In this document: piece after piece, positions 33,526 to 45,283 of the stretch
How the letters are laid out: every line of letters begins with the position of its first letter
Numbering within the stretch: the stretch's first letter is position 1
NCBI RefSeq assembly: GCF_033115175.1
Contig: NC_084838.1
Location: 67,362,468 to 67,426,467, forward strand
Source of the DNA: Lepus europaeus
Taxonomy: Eukaryota; Chordata; Mammalia; Lagomorpha; Leporidae
DNA length: 64,000 nt
Direction of reading: 5' to 3'
The notes under the pieces: generated by a model
The model's input: only the letters and a program-made list of their open reading frames with translations
The model's database searches: none
What the model was told of the DNA's origin: nothing
Made by a program: the position numbers and the translations under genes

Positions 33526-34689
33526 ATTCAGTAATATTAATTATTATCAAGCTTAATTATAATGTATGGGGTTTAGAATTGTTTACAGCATGGAATTGAG
33601 TGTTAATAAAGGTCCATAGTTACCTTTAACAAAGAGGAGAGAAAAAAGTACAGAAACTAAATACAAAATGCATTTACACTTTTCCCTGGGCCAGAGACCC
33701 AAATCTGAACATACATAAAACATGTTTTCATCAATGTCCAAGATGTCTAATAGCTCAGTCCTTCCTTGTGGATATACATTTTGCGTCTTGATCAAGAACA
33801 TTACATCACCTTTTGTTCCTACTGTGAATTGTGTTGTTTAGTCTGGACTCTTGGTGACAAGCTACAAATTGTGTATGAATGTGGTAAAGGACTCAAATGT
33901 AGATCGGCCCTCAGGAGTCTTGGTAAAGTGGCTATGGGGTGATAGAGTTCTTTTTTTCTTAAGCCAGTTAGTTGCTGAGATGTTTGTGGCAATCCTGGAG
34001 TGTCCCAGATGCAGATCAGTCTCAGTTCCGGAATGTCACTTGACCAAGATCAGCTGCAGAGACAGCTGTTTCTGGTAGTCCTGGAGGTTAAGCATCTCAA
34101 CCATGATCTGTACTTCCCTTCTACCCTCTTATTAAGTTTTGCTCTTTGCTCCCTTTTATTACTGGTTTCCAGCCTGGCTGTGTCTGAAGTTGGCTCCTGA
34201 GTGAAGCCAATTGATTTGACAACACAAAATATATTGCTTTTAAATATGTTTAGGACAAGCATATATTCAAGTGCCCCCTCAAACCAGGTTGAGCTGCAAC
34301 TGATTTACTGCCAAGACTACAGTGATTAAAATGACAATTCTCAAGTCTTGAAGGAGGGACTACTAAGCAATTTGGAGTTGAAAAGCTGCCTATTTTTTCT
34401 TTAAGTGACAGATAAAGCCTTGCTTTGACCCAATGATTATATAGGTGTTAGGTGCACAGAGTTGGAGGTGAAAGATGCATAATTACTCATCATTTGGAGA
34501 TATTTTAAGAGCATGGGGCAAAAATATGTCACTCCCAAAAAGCACTTTGCTGGCCTTTGAGATATTCAACAACTTGTCATTCAAATGTAAATGGCGTCTA
34601 GAGAAATAGCCAAAGGGGCAAATGTTAAATGCAACAATGCCACTAAAAATCACTGCTTAGTTCTGTGGCTGAACTCCCATGAGCTTCCA
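33526..34689. other. Intergenic DNA, no gene seen
   Basis: No recognisable exon or named repeat. Short overlapping open frames near 33.85-34.26 kb have no similarity I can recognise. Confidence 0.55.
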
Positions 34690-35275
34690 GAATTGGTGTA
34701 TGGGATCTAATGGCCCCCAAGTTCCCAGCCCCCTGGTGTACACACCTACTCATTCTCCAAACATCATTATGGGTGCTGCTGTCTGGGCATTTCACAGATG
34801 GAACTGAACAGCCACATTCACTGAATTAGGCTATCCAGATGCATTAATTGTATGAGCCCATTAAATTTTGTTCTGGAGTTCAGAGACAGAAGTCAAAAGG
34901 TCAGAAACTTGAGAAGGATCCAGTGTTCTAGAAGTTCTTTCCTGGCCTGGAAGAAAGCACACATCCATGTTGTGAGCTGCCTAAAGGAGGTACAGGGCAA
35001 GAAAGTGCAGTCTGAAGTTGCTGAGAGCATACCCCAACAGACAAGTAGAAGGGCAATGGGGACCTCAATTCCATGTGTAAGGAAGTGAACTGCTGACAAC
35101 CTGTGATCTTAGATGAGGAGAACCAAGAACTACAACCACAGCCAACACCTTGATTCAGCCCAGTGAGGCCCTCAGAATATTCAGCTGTACTGTGAAACTG
35201 AGATATAATTTTTCATTGTTATAAATTGCTGAATTTGTGGTAATTTGTTATACAATAATAGAAAATGAATATAAA
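34690..35275 (+). mobile_element. MLT1-like MaLR LTR
   Basis: GGGATCTAATGGCCCCCAAG near the left, then ACACCTTGATTCAGCCCAGTG, and a right end with TTTGTGGTAATTTGTTATAC and AATAGAAAATGAATAT, follow an MLT1-type LTR in sense. No internal region is present. The short open frames on both strands here have no protein similarity I can see. Confidence 0.65.
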
Positions 35276-35429
35276 TAATCATAAGTGCTCTGTGATATCA
35301 CAGTTATAGTAAGTGACGTGCAAAGCCAAATACACACCCCCAGTCTTAGCATTCAAAGAGTAGTAAAAGGAAGCCATCAGTTTAAATAGCATTTGTTTTT
35401 AAGTCTCTTGGACAGTTTCAATAGAATTT

Positions 35430-35725
35430 TTTTTTTAAATTGTGGTTTCTAATGTATTTATTTATATTTATTAGAAAGGCAGAAAGAAACAGAGCCTCCA
35501 GCTGCTCCCCAACTGCTGTCATCAGTCCTGTCTGGCCCAGGCCAAAGTCAGAGCTTCAGGAAAATCAATTCTGGTCTCCCTCTTTGGTGGTAGGGACCAA
35601 AATGCTTGAGCTATCACCTCTTGCCTCCCAGGATACACATTGGCAGGAAGTGCAATCAGAAGCAGAGCCAAGACTTGGTATTGGATACAAGCATCTTAAC
35701 CCGTGTACCAAACGTCCATCCCTGA
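35430..35725 (-). mobile_element. Old, diverged C-repeat SINE
   Basis: Antisense tail TGTATTTATTTATATTTATT, body AATGCTTGAGCTATCACCTC and head-side ATACAAGCATCTTAACCCGTG. The order is clear but divergence is high. Confidence 0.7.
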
Positions 35726-35954
35726 ATATATTCTGTTTTCTAACACAATTATTCCACTACTAAATAATAAATTTAAAAAATACCTTGTATTATCCCAAAA
35801 ACCTCCATTTGTACTTAATGTGACTGAGAAATAAAAATCTACTTCGTTGAAAAACAAAAAAAGTATGACACCATTTTTATGCTGAATGTTTACATTGATT
35901 TTTTTATTTAATCTTCTCAAAGTACCTTACCTAAATTATTTTATTTAATACTTT

Positions 35955-35982
35955 TTTTTTTTTTTTTTGGACCGGCAGAGTG

Positions 35983-36013
<31 letters not shown>

Positions 36014-36292
36014 AAAGGTCTTCCTTTTTGCCGTTGGTTCACCCTCCAATGGCTGCTGCGGTCGGCGCATTGCGCTGATCCAAAGCCAGGAGCCAGGTGC
36101 TTCTCCTGGTTTCCCATGCGGGTGCAGGGCCCAAGCACTTGGGCCATTCTCCACTGCCTTCCCGGGCCATAGCAGAGAGCTGGCCTGGAAGAGGGGCAAC
36201 CGGGATAGAATCCGGTGCCCCAACTGGGACTAGAACCCGGTGTGCCGGCGCTGCAAGGCGGAGGATTAGCCTGTTAAGCCACGGCGCGGGCC
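35955..36292 (-). mobile_element. C-repeat SINE, young type
   Basis: Minus-strand copy with a T18 run, GGCAGAGTGGATAGTGAGAG, (GA)n, GCCGTTGGTTCACC and a CpG-rich head ending AAGCCACGGCGCGGGCC. The perfect 15-bp duplication TTTATTTAATACTTT is at 35940-35954 and 36293-36307. Confidence 0.95.
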
Positions 36293-36779
36293 TTTATTTA
36301 ATACTTTCAGCAACCTTGTTTTACAGAAGAGATAATGGAGGCATTGAGGAGTTAAGAATTTACCTTAACCATCAAAGGTCTCCAGTGATGAGCAAGTAGT
36401 GGTTTGGCTAACAGCACTAATTGGGAATGTATATTACTACAGTTGTTTCCTTAGCATTCATTCTCTAAATATCCAGGTATCAAAATTAGAAATTTTGAAT
36501 TCTGACTCTCACTTTTTCCTTGGTTGTCCCTTTGTGTAATAAAGGTTTCTTCTTTATAATTGAAGTTATACCTCTCGTTGCTCTGATAGCAACTTAAGTA
36601 TTAGTCCAGGACAAGAAATGCCTCTCATCTCCCTGAGCTCATACCCTTTCGTGACTTCATCCCAATCCACATGCTGACCTTAGACCACTTTCCTGAACCT
36701 TAGACTATATTTCCCACTTACAGAAGGGCATCTGTACCTGTCACCAGGCACCAGAGCATCAGCCTATCCTAAAGGCACC

Positions 36780-37640
36780 TTAATCTCCAAACTATTTCTC
36801 CTCCTCTGTTTCCTGTCTCTGTTAGTATTTCCATCTGATTAGATGGCCAAGCCAGAAATCATAGATGATCTATCTCCCTCCTCCTTCTCTGCTGATCTGT
36901 AAACAAGTTCTGGTTATTTTAACCCCTTAATTCTCTTTCCTGTCCATTACCATTGCTGTTCTTTTGGGCCAGGTATAATCTTTCTCATGTAGATTACTAT
37001 AATTGATTATTAATTTTTCCTTGTGCCCAAGAAACGCCTCTCATCTAACCTTCACTGTAGTTGGAATTACCTTGAAACATGCACCTGCTTTAAAACCCTG
37101 AAGTATCATTGTCGCATACAAGATGATCCCTGGACTCTGACAGAGTCTGCAATGCCTTTCTTTAGTTTACCTTCATTATTTTTCCATCTTCATCTTCCTC
37201 TACTCGCTGACTTCTCTTTCACACACCCCATATTCCTGCCACTCTCAGTTAATTTTCCCTAAAATGCCATTTTTAAAGCATTTACAAACATTGTTTCTTC
37301 AGGCTAGAATACAGTTTCGTTCCTACTTCATCTGGAGAAATCCCACTTGTCCTTCAAGGCCAAAACCTGGTGCCTTCTGCTTTGTGACACTTACCCTGCA
37401 AAGTCTTCATTTTGATCACTTTTAAGACCATGCTCCCGTAACTTGCCACAGACTCCTTCCACTGCACTTAACAGATTGCCTGGTGGTTGCTTATGTATGC
37501 TTCAGCCCTTTCCCACAGACTGTGAACTCCTCAAGGAGATGTTTGTGTTTTTGCCATCTTCATGTTTCCTATCCATGGCACCAAATATGCCAGGCACTGA
37601 GTTAGTGTTCAATACATATTTGCTGAAGGAGTGAATAAAG
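36780..37640 (+). mobile_element. L2 LINE, long 3' copy
   Basis: AAATCCCACTTGTCCTTCAAG, ATTGCCTGGTGGTTGCTTATG, ACTGTGAACTCCTCAAGGAG and TGCCAGGCACTGAGTTAGTG, then an AATAAAGG end, follow the L2 3' region in order. The upstream part (36780-37310) is more diverged. Confidence 0.7.
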
Positions 37641-37699
37641 GACTGAAAAAAAAAATGATAAAAGAGAGAGACCTATTTGTCTCATGTGATCACTTGAGT

Positions 37700-37900
37700 C
37701 CATCTCCAAGCTGAGATCCTGGACCTGCAGCAGTACCACAGCGCATTAGAAATGCGAATTTCCAGGTCCTTTCCAGATTTATTACTGAATCAGATGCCCT
37801 GGGAATGGAGCCTACCAATTTGTATTTTAACAAGTCTTCTAGGCATATAAGTTTGATGATCCTCAGGTATGGCTGAACTTGACTTTTGTACAGTCTCAAC
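37700..37900. mobile_element. MER5-type hAT DNA transposon
   Basis: AGATCCTGGACCTGCAGCAG, TACTGAATCAGATGCCCTGG and ATTTGTATTTTAACAAGTC, ending TTTGATGATCCTCAGG, match the MER5A/B arrangement. It is non-coding and old. Confidence 0.6.
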
Positions 37901-37904
37901 TGTA

Positions 37905-38080
37905 CAACTGTAATGCAGTGGAAAAAACATCCTATTTGCAGTTCTTCTACCAGCACCTAATATATTCTTGGTTAAGTCATGTAGCATTTTAAAACACAAA
38001 TTTTACCCTCTGTCAAATCAGAAGAATAGACTGGGATATTTCTAAATTCTTTTTCAGCACTAACATTCTCTCTTCCCATA
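37905..38080 (+). repeat. MIR SINE (MIRb-like)
   Basis: GGTTAAGTCATGTAGCATT, TACCCTCTGTCAAATCAGAAG and TTTTTCAGCACTAACATTCTC follow the 3' half of MIRb. Confidence 0.6.
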
Positions 38081-38984
38081 ATCTTGTTTAAAGAAGGAAA
38101 TGCACTCTGATTTCAAAGGACAGAGATAGCAATGAGAGAGAGAAAACGGAAATAGCACTCTGCAGTAATCCTGTAAAGCTGCTACAGATCAGATCTTTGC
38201 TATGTCAAGTCCACGCCCTAGCATCTTGCAGCTGCACATGACTGATGCTTCAAAGGAATTTAGCAGTCTCTCACCCCAATTAGTGCACCTGGCCAACCAA
38301 ACAATTCTACAGTCCAGGGAAGAGGTCCTTCCTAACCCTCTCTGATCAGATCATGCCCTGGAGCATGAAATGTGATAATCCTCTCCTAGCCCAGACATTC
38401 ACAGGAAATAGGGGAAGTCATCAAAGGAAAGGTTGGGGTTGATGGTGGTGGTGGTACTGATTGGGTGGGTACATGTAGGAGGGAATTCCTGTCTATTTTC
38501 AAAGAACTCAAATAGGAAAAGCCTTCCTTCAGTTTCACCCTGCATAATACTGGTTTAGTGATGTGAATTAAATTAAACACTTTATGTTATGCAGGCTGTG
38601 TCTAGAATATTAACAAATTTCAGCAAAGGAAAAATTCTAACACAGTGGGTAAAGCACACAATAAATATGCACATTCTGTCCTACGCCTGGGATTTTTTGA
38701 TAATAATGTATTTTATATGGTGTGTACCTATTTGCAAAGATGAATGAACACAGTAGAGCCCAATGGGTGACTTCATCATTTTATTGGCCAACTACAGAAC
38801 CAGCCCTTAATTCTGGGACTTGGAGACAGTTCTAGACAAATTCTTAGATTCTGGTCATGTTATCACCAAAAATGTTTCAATAACTTGAAGAAATATGGCC
38901 ACATTTCCTTGAAGGAGACTAGCACTTTCAGGTACTTCAGAGGCAATATATTAAGATTCAGTCCTATATGTATTTATTAGCCCC
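38081..38984. other. Intergenic DNA, no gene seen
   Basis: No coding signal. A short GGT-rich stretch (GATGGTGGTGGTGGTACTG) lies near 38440. Confidence 0.55.
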
Positions 38985-39351
38985 TGTTATATTATTGAAA
39001 GAATTAATTAGGAGGCCATTAAGTCGAGACAGCTGTAGCACCTCAGATTTCTGCATAAGCCAACCAAAACCCAAATAAACCTGAATGGTCATATCCCAGG
39101 AAAGTGAAACTTAAGCTTAACCAATCAGAAACTGCCATTTAAGCTTTAGCTAGAGATTTTCTGCTTTAACCAGTCAAATACGTGTATTTTCTTGGTCTTT
39201 CTTCCCTGCACACCTTATAAAAGTCTGCTCCTTCTGCTCCCTCAATAGACCCCAAGCCACTTGTGGTTTAGTGCCGCCCAATTCATAAATCACTGTCTGC
39301 TCCAATAAACTCTTTAAAATTTTAATGTGCCTAATGTGTTATCTTTTAACA
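38985..39351 (+). mobile_element. Solo endogenous-retrovirus LTR, class uncertain
   Basis: A 367-bp LTR-like unit begins TGTTATATTATTG and ends TTTTAACA (TGTTA/TAACA ends). It has a CCAATC box at about 39120, TATAAAA at 39216-39222 and AATAAA at 39304-39309, in the U3-R-U5 order expected. No gag, pol or env lies beside it, so this is a recombined solo LTR. I could not find a convincing target duplication. Confidence 0.65.
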
Positions 39352-39450
39352 CCAGGCTCTCCTGTAAGTGGGTTAGAAATATTGAAGGATCCTTGCTCAA
39401 AGAAGTTGACAGTATCTTTTGGGAGGACAGACACTTAAAATGGAGATTGT

Positions 39451-39763
39451 TGGACCAGTGCTGTGGCATAGCAGGTAAGGCCACTGCCTGCAGTGCCAGC
39501 ATCCCATATGAGTGCCCATTTGAGTCCTGGCTTCTCTGCTTCCAATCTAGCTCTCTGCTAATGTGCCTGGGACAGTATTAGAAGATGGCCCAAGTCCTTG
39601 GGCCCTTGTACCCACATGGGAGATCCAAAAGCAGCTCCAAGATCCTGGCTTCAGATTGGCCCAAGAGGACATTTGGGGAATGAACCAGATGATGGAAGAT
39701 ACCTCTCTCTGCCTCTGCCTTTCTGTAGCTCTGCCTTTCAAATATAATAATCTTTTTTTTAAA
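39451..39763 (+). mobile_element. C-repeat SINE
   Basis: The head TGGACCAGTGCTGTGGCATAG and the usual body are present, with roughly 20 bp missing before ACATTTGGGGAATGAACC, then a CAAATATAATAATC tail. The duplication GGAGATTGT is at 39442-39450 and 39764-39772. Confidence 0.92.
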
Positions 39764-39772
39764 GGAGATTGT

Positions 39773-40742
39773 GGTAATTTAAGGGTTATATACAGGTACA
39801 CAGTCACAAGGAGAAGTGGTAATTTAGTTCTTAAAGAGGCACAAAAATCACATCTGATGCCTAATCTATAGCTAAGCCCAATCAGCAGTGGACCAACTTG
39901 TGACCTGTGTCTGTGCCCATCCACCAGATGAATGAATGAAATGGCCACTTGTCATGAGGAAGGACTACCGACATTCACACTCCAGCTTGTCATCAAACAG
40001 AAACTCCAAGGCAAACCTCTCCGAGTTCCTTGACTTGGGGTTGCTTTAAGCAGCATGCTGTGCAGCCATGCTTAGAACCGTGTGACAGAGAACTGCAAAA
40101 TGCTTGTCAAAACCCTTGACAAGTGAAAGACAGGCAAATTGAGGGGAAGGCTCATTCTCCATTCTCACCAGCCTGTGAACACCTGTTACTGCTGGAGCAA
40201 GCTGAGAGACACAGTCGGCACATGTTGGCAGCACCAGCAGCTTCAGTCCCTCTTTGTGATTCTGGAAGTGTGATGCTTTCTCTGTAACTCCTGCTGCATG
40301 TTTCCGCTTCTGCTGTACAGTTACCAGGCGCAAGAGGGAAAGGGAAGTAAATTCTTTGAGTAGGCTGCACAATGGCTGAATATGAGGAAGCCAAACAATT
40401 TGGCACTGTTCTCTTTTAAGTGAAGACAATCATACCAACTCTGTCTCCAGAGTTTTTCAATCAACAAAGCACTTCATTCATTTATGTGCTTGCCTTTACA
40501 GCAACCTGGGAGAGTGAGCAGAGCATCTCACATAGTTCTCACCTGACAGATCAAGCTATAGAAGGAGCTTCAGATGATTCAGGCAGAGTGCAGTTGTCCA
40601 GGAAGCCACAGATTTAATCACATGAGCTTAGCAATTTATCATTACAGGATGCTTTTCCGTTGCACATTGATTCTCAAAGAATCACAGGAGATGTGTCTAT
40701 CCTAACTCAGCCTTCTGGATAGGAAGCAATGCAGGCTGTGCC
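39773..40742. other. Repeat-poor intergenic DNA, no gene established
   Basis: No lagomorph SINE or LTR is recognised here. The minus strand has an open frame of 127 codons at 40046-40429, but it is low in any familiar motif and has no splice or promoter context, so I do not call a gene. Confidence 0.5.
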
Positions 40743-41174
40743 TTTTTTTTTTTTTTTTTAAGATTTATTTATTTTTATTTGAAAGTCAGAGTTACAGAGA
40801 AGGAGAGAGAGAGGGTGGAGAGGGAGGGGAAGAAGAGGATGGGGAGGGGGAGGGGGAGAGAGGGAGGGAGAGAGACGGGGAGGGGGAGAGGGAGAGGGAG
40901 AGGGAGGGGGAAGAGAGAGGGAGAGGAGGAGGGGGGAGGGGGAAGGAGGGGAAGGGGAGGGGGAGAGGGAGGGGGAGAGCCAGGAGCAAGGAGCTTCTCC
41001 CTTGTCTTCCACGTGGGTGCAGGGGCCCAAGGACTTGGGCCATCTTCTACTGCTTTCCCAGGCCATAGCAGAGAGCTGGATAGGAAGTGGAACAGCTGGG
41101 ACACAAACCGGTGCCCATCTGGGATGCTGCACTGCAGGCGGCGGCTTTACCCGCTATGCCACAGCGCTGGCCCC
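40743..41174 (-). mobile_element. C-repeat SINE carrying an expanded purine tract
   Basis: The antisense tail AAGATTTATTTATTTTTATTTG and CAGAGTTACAGAGAAGGAGAG are followed by a huge (GGGA/GAGGGG)n tract, then the normal body (CCTTGTCTTCCACGTGGGTG, CATCTTCTACTGCTTTCCC) and head CACAGCGCTGGCCCC. About 180 bp of purines replaces the usual short (GA)n. Confidence 0.92.
40792..40980 (+). repeat. ~190-nt polypurine tract
   Basis: Nearly pure G/A on the + strand with only a few pyrimidines (for example near 40816, 40840 and 40875). It is built from GGGAGA, GGGGGA and GAGGA units. Its reading frames (a 178-codon Arg/Gly/Glu frame in one sense, Pro/Ser/Leu frames in the other) are low-complexity artefacts. 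Confidence 0.92.
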
Positions 41175-41324
41175 TGTAGCTTTCTTAAACCAATAGAAAT
41201 TCATTTTGTCTTCTTCAGAAGGAAGAACACTGACTATTTTTCCAAGTTCTATAGGACTAAAGCAATGCAGACAATAGGTGTGCTGTTAGAATCTGCATGT
41301 TGGAAACTCTTCTAAACAAGTCTT

Positions 41325-41460
41325 CTTTTTGGAGCCTTGGCTTTCTAATTTGGAAAATGTGAATTGTCGTATCCATCAGGTCTTGTGATGAGTGAATATG
41401 TATTTAGTGGCTGGGATGTATTAAGCAGTCGGTAAATGATCATCATTAACATTCTTGTGA
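41325..41460 (+). repeat. MIR SINE fragment
   Basis: GAGCCTTGGCTTTCTAATTTG, AAAATGTGAATTGTCGTATCC and GTATTAAGCAGTCGGTAAATG follow the 3' half of MIR. Confidence 0.6.
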
Positions 41461-42559
41461 GAGTGTAAATAATGAGTCACCTCTCCTCTTGCAGGGGACT
41501 CAGGCTTTACACATATAGAGGGGTATGAATACTAGTGTTGGTGGAATTGAATACTTTTGGTCACGTCATGCATCACAGCCAGATGCCATTGAAGGCATAA
41601 TTTCTAAAAATTTAAAGCCTGCACATTCCTCAAGTCATGTTTTTCTTTGCAATTTGGCTCAGTTCATGCTATTTTTTTTAAACATTAAAATGTTTTACTT
41701 ACTTAGAAATGTAACTCTAACATCAACAGCAAATGCAATTTTTTATAAAGGCAAAGAAAAACTCTATCTAGAAAAGTTTTCTTATGAGGGGGCTTCAGAG
41801 TTGGCTGTACGGAAGCACCAGCTGCCAGTTTGTTTTATTATTACTTGGTTAAATATATCTGCGGCTGAGGGGGAGGAGGGCAATTGACAGCAGCTTTGGC
41901 TTCCTGCGATGCTTGATGCTTATTTCACCAACTTGATTGTGCGACTGACATGCTTTTCCTTAGCCTGAGCTCTAAATAAAGCCTCTGTGTTGAATACTGT
42001 CTCCATCATTTATTGTGCGTCTGCTTCCTCACCAGGAAAACAGGGATAATCTAATCTGTCTTGTCCATCTCAGCGCTTTCAAAATGTGGGTTGAATAATA
42101 CAAGTAGATAGGTAAGTCACTGAGAAAACACATAACACCCTGGCGGTGTTACCTGCTTCTCTTGCCTACTTACACTTATTCAAAAGTTTGCAGAGTTCCT
42201 TTTACACAATCCAGTTACCAATCCAGGGGAACCTTAGGCATTGCAAATCCAGGTTCGTCTGTGCATTGCCAGATACTCTTTCAGCTATGAGACCAGTTTT
42301 ACCTCTTCAAAGACACTTTTACGTATCCCCTTGAATAAATATTATGACTTCTTGGAACTTGCTTTCTAATAAACAACTTCGTTAAATAAGACTTTCAGTT
42401 TTACACCCTTCAAATGGCTTCAAATATAGCAGATTTCGTATAAGGATTCTATCCAGACAGCTTCTTAACAACTGCATCAAAAGCCAGTCCTAAACTTGCA
42501 CTTTTGGTTCCTCTCTCTCACTTCCCAAATGTACTTTTTCTCTTAGTCCCCATCTTGAG
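41461..42559. other. Intergenic DNA, no gene seen
   Basis: A 120-codon + frame at 41525-41887 has no recognisable similarity and no splice context. A possible MIR trace lies at about 42005-42110. Nothing else is supported. Confidence 0.5.
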
Positions 42560-43437
42560 AAGCAGTATCTCCATCTCCCAGGTACTCAAGTCAAAACATT
42601 TGGAATCATCTTTGATTCTTCTCTTTTTACATACTTCACAGCATACCCTTTAGCAAATCCTATTGGCTCCATCTTAAGAATATTCCTAAACCCTGAACCC
42701 ACATCATCACCTACCACGTTACTTCAGAACTTAGCTAGCTATTTCCTGGACTGCTATAATTCTACCCTGACTGGCCTTGCTCTTTCTTCTCTTGGGCTCC
42801 CTACAGCTTCTGTCCACATAGCTGCCAGAATGATGAATCCGAATGGAAACCGGCTCTTGTCACTCTCTTTCCTAAAACTGGCCAATCAACAAATTTTTTC
42901 TATCACACTCAGAATAATAACTCAGAAGAATCTTCTTCTCTTGGCCTTGGAGCTCTTACAGAAATGGACATTGGCTGCTTCTCGGATCTCATTTCACACC
43001 CTCACCCTATTGCTCTCAGAGCTCCAGCTACTCCTGTTGCTGCTGCTCCAGTACACGTGCATCTCTTCACCAAGTCTCTGCACTTCCTGTCGCCTCTTCC
43101 TGATGCTCCGCTCCACCCCGCATCCAGGGGGTAGTCATAGTGCTTTCCCCTCTTGTTAGGTGTCTCCCTAAACACCCAAAAAGGGTTTTCTATCATATCT
43201 AGAAGTGGCCCCATTTCCAGTGCTCTGACTCAGTTTCTTTTCTCTCTTGTGTTTTGATTCTATTTCTAGCAACCCTCGTTGCCTGATGTTATGCTCAAAC
43301 ACAGTGATCTACTTTTTCGCTCTCAATTAAATGTGATGAGAGCAGAAACAGTCTATTTGGTTTCCAGCTTTATCCATCACACCTAGAACAGTGTCATGTA
43401 CTCAGCAGGAGTTCAAAGAACAATTGTCAGTGAGTTG
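42560..43437 (+). mobile_element. L2 LINE, unusually long copy (~0.88 kb)
   Basis: Collinear L2 blocks: CCTATTGGCTCCATCTTAAG, GCTGCCAGAATGATGAATCC, GACATTGGCTGCTTCTCGG, TCTGCACTTCCTGTCGCC and, at the end, AGAACAGTGTCATGTACTCAG. It overlaps the end of the L2 reverse-transcriptase region and 3' UTR. The 109-codon frame 42830-43159 lies within it. Confidence 0.75.
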
Positions 43438-44928
43438 AAGCATGCAGTCCCTGTGTCTGTTTCTTTTCTGTAAAATAAAGTTTAGACTGTACTATCTCTA
43501 AGATCACCAATAGCTTAAAAAACCATGAATCCTTGCTTTATTTAGTGGCCTAGTATCTTGCTTTACCATGCACAGAAAAACAATTCTGACAGAAAACAGT
43601 AGCATATGAGGCAGTGAGCTAGACTAAATAGCAACTTTACCATAACTTTTAAAGACTTCATCTCAAATTTCTTTTCTGATTAAACCTCACACTCTCTAGA
43701 GTTTATATGGTTATAAAAATTAAGCTGGTTAAGATAAGGTGTGGATGCAAGATGGGTTGCCTAGTCAAGCTAACCAAGGCTGCGTGAGATTTGGAGGATT
43801 TAGGCTGCCCTCCCCATCTCCAGGGAACTTGACAGGTGCAGTCTAGGCAGTGTATTGAAATCAAATGGAGAAATCTGATCCTGATTACCTTTTCCAACAC
43901 ATCTCATGTGTGTAGACAAATAATAAATTATGTGAGCTTTATTCATTGAAATAATTGAGATAATAAAATATCATCATGCAAAAATCGATCTGTGTATTTA
44001 CAGTTGGGGACAGAACAGAGGGCGAGAGAGGCCATTCTTTCATTAATGTTAATTGTAGCAAGTCTGTTTGGGCTACCTCTCAGCATAAAGAAATTTGGGT
44101 TAAATCTAGGGGAACCCTAGTACTATTTAAGGATGGAAAAAAGAGGTTGTACAGTTTATTTTTAAGCATCCTTACTCTTTGTCAAGTACTCACATAAAAT
44201 ACTTAAGATGCACAAATTGTTCTTTACCTTGAGACAGGACTTCTATCCAATAAACATCCATAGGATCAGAGCTTTAGAGTGTCTTTTCACCTCCCAGGGC
44301 TGCTCCGCAGTTCCACCCTCTGAATCACTAGAAATTCTACCCCCTTTCTATATGGCCATGGTCTAGTGAACTCTTCTACATTTCTTTCCCAGCAGTCTTG
44401 TTCATCCTCTCAAGTCTCTGGCACAGGTTAGCTGTTATTTAGGGGCATATTTGGGAGGATGGAGTGTTAGAATACTGACAGTGGAGGATTGGTAAAACAG
44501 TTTTATGCTATCAAAACAAATCTCTTTTAAGTATATACACCTAGCATCCCTGCTTCTCTACTCTTTTAATTTGCTTTACCAAATTCCTCCTTTTGCTATC
44601 TGGTTTTAGTGTGTCTGATCCCCAGAAAGGAAGACAAATTGGAGAGAAAAACAAATTTATCTCATCACAATTAGCAAATTAAGATGGAGGAAAGTATAGA
44701 GGGCCTTTGCTTATGGCATTGTTTGCAGGGAAAATCAAGTCTAAGGTGGAAAGTAACAGCACAGAAATTTTTTTTTTAAAGTTGTGCATGTATCTACAGT
44801 ACATGCATAGATTTGGATTTTATATATCAGCTCCAAGTCCCGCCTGAGGGTATCTCAGATATATGGTTCTGTCCTGGCAACTTATAAATGAAAAAGATGT
44901 AACAAATGAAGCATTAAAACAAGCCTTG
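43438..44928. other. Intergenic DNA, no gene seen
   Basis: No coding exon, RNA gene or clear repeat recognised. Confidence 0.5.
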
Positions 44929-45184
44929 GGTCCAGCACTGTGGCACAGCAGGTAAAGCTGCCACCTGCAGTGCCAGCATCCCATATGGGCTCTGGTTCAA
45001 GTCCCGGCTGCTCCACTTCCTATCCAGCTCTCTGCTATGGCCTGGGAAAGCAGTATAGAATGGCTCAAGTCCTTGGGCCCCTGCACCTACATGGGAAGAT
45101 CCAGAGGAAGCTCCTGGCTCTTGGCTTCAGATTGGCACAGCTCTGGCCATTGCGACCAGTTGGGGAGTGAACCATCGGATGAAG

Positions 45185-45228
<44 letters not shown>

Positions 45229-45270
45229 AACTCTAACTTTCAAATAAAAAATCTTTTTTTTTTTTTTTTT
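44929..45270 (+). mobile_element. C-repeat SINE
   Basis: The head GGTCCAGCACTGTGGCACAG is followed by B box GGTTCAAGTCC, (CT)n at 45189-45221 and GTGTGTG, and a T18-interrupted tail. The duplication AAAACAAGCCTTG at 44916-44928 recurs as AAAACATGCCTTG at 45271-45283. Confidence 0.94.
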
Positions 45271-45283
45271 AAAACATGCCTTG

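Noticed and set aside
39547-39948. 133-codon antisense frame
   Set aside because: Most of it is the complement of the C repeat at 39451-39763.
40046-40429. 127-codon antisense frame in repeat-poor DNA
   Set aside because: It has no known motif, promoter, splice context or polyA signal. Coding cannot be excluded but is not supported.
40779-41315. 178-codon + strand frame, the longest in the window
   Set aside because: It is a low-complexity Arg/Glu/Gly stretch translated from the purine tract and body of a C repeat, with no gene context.
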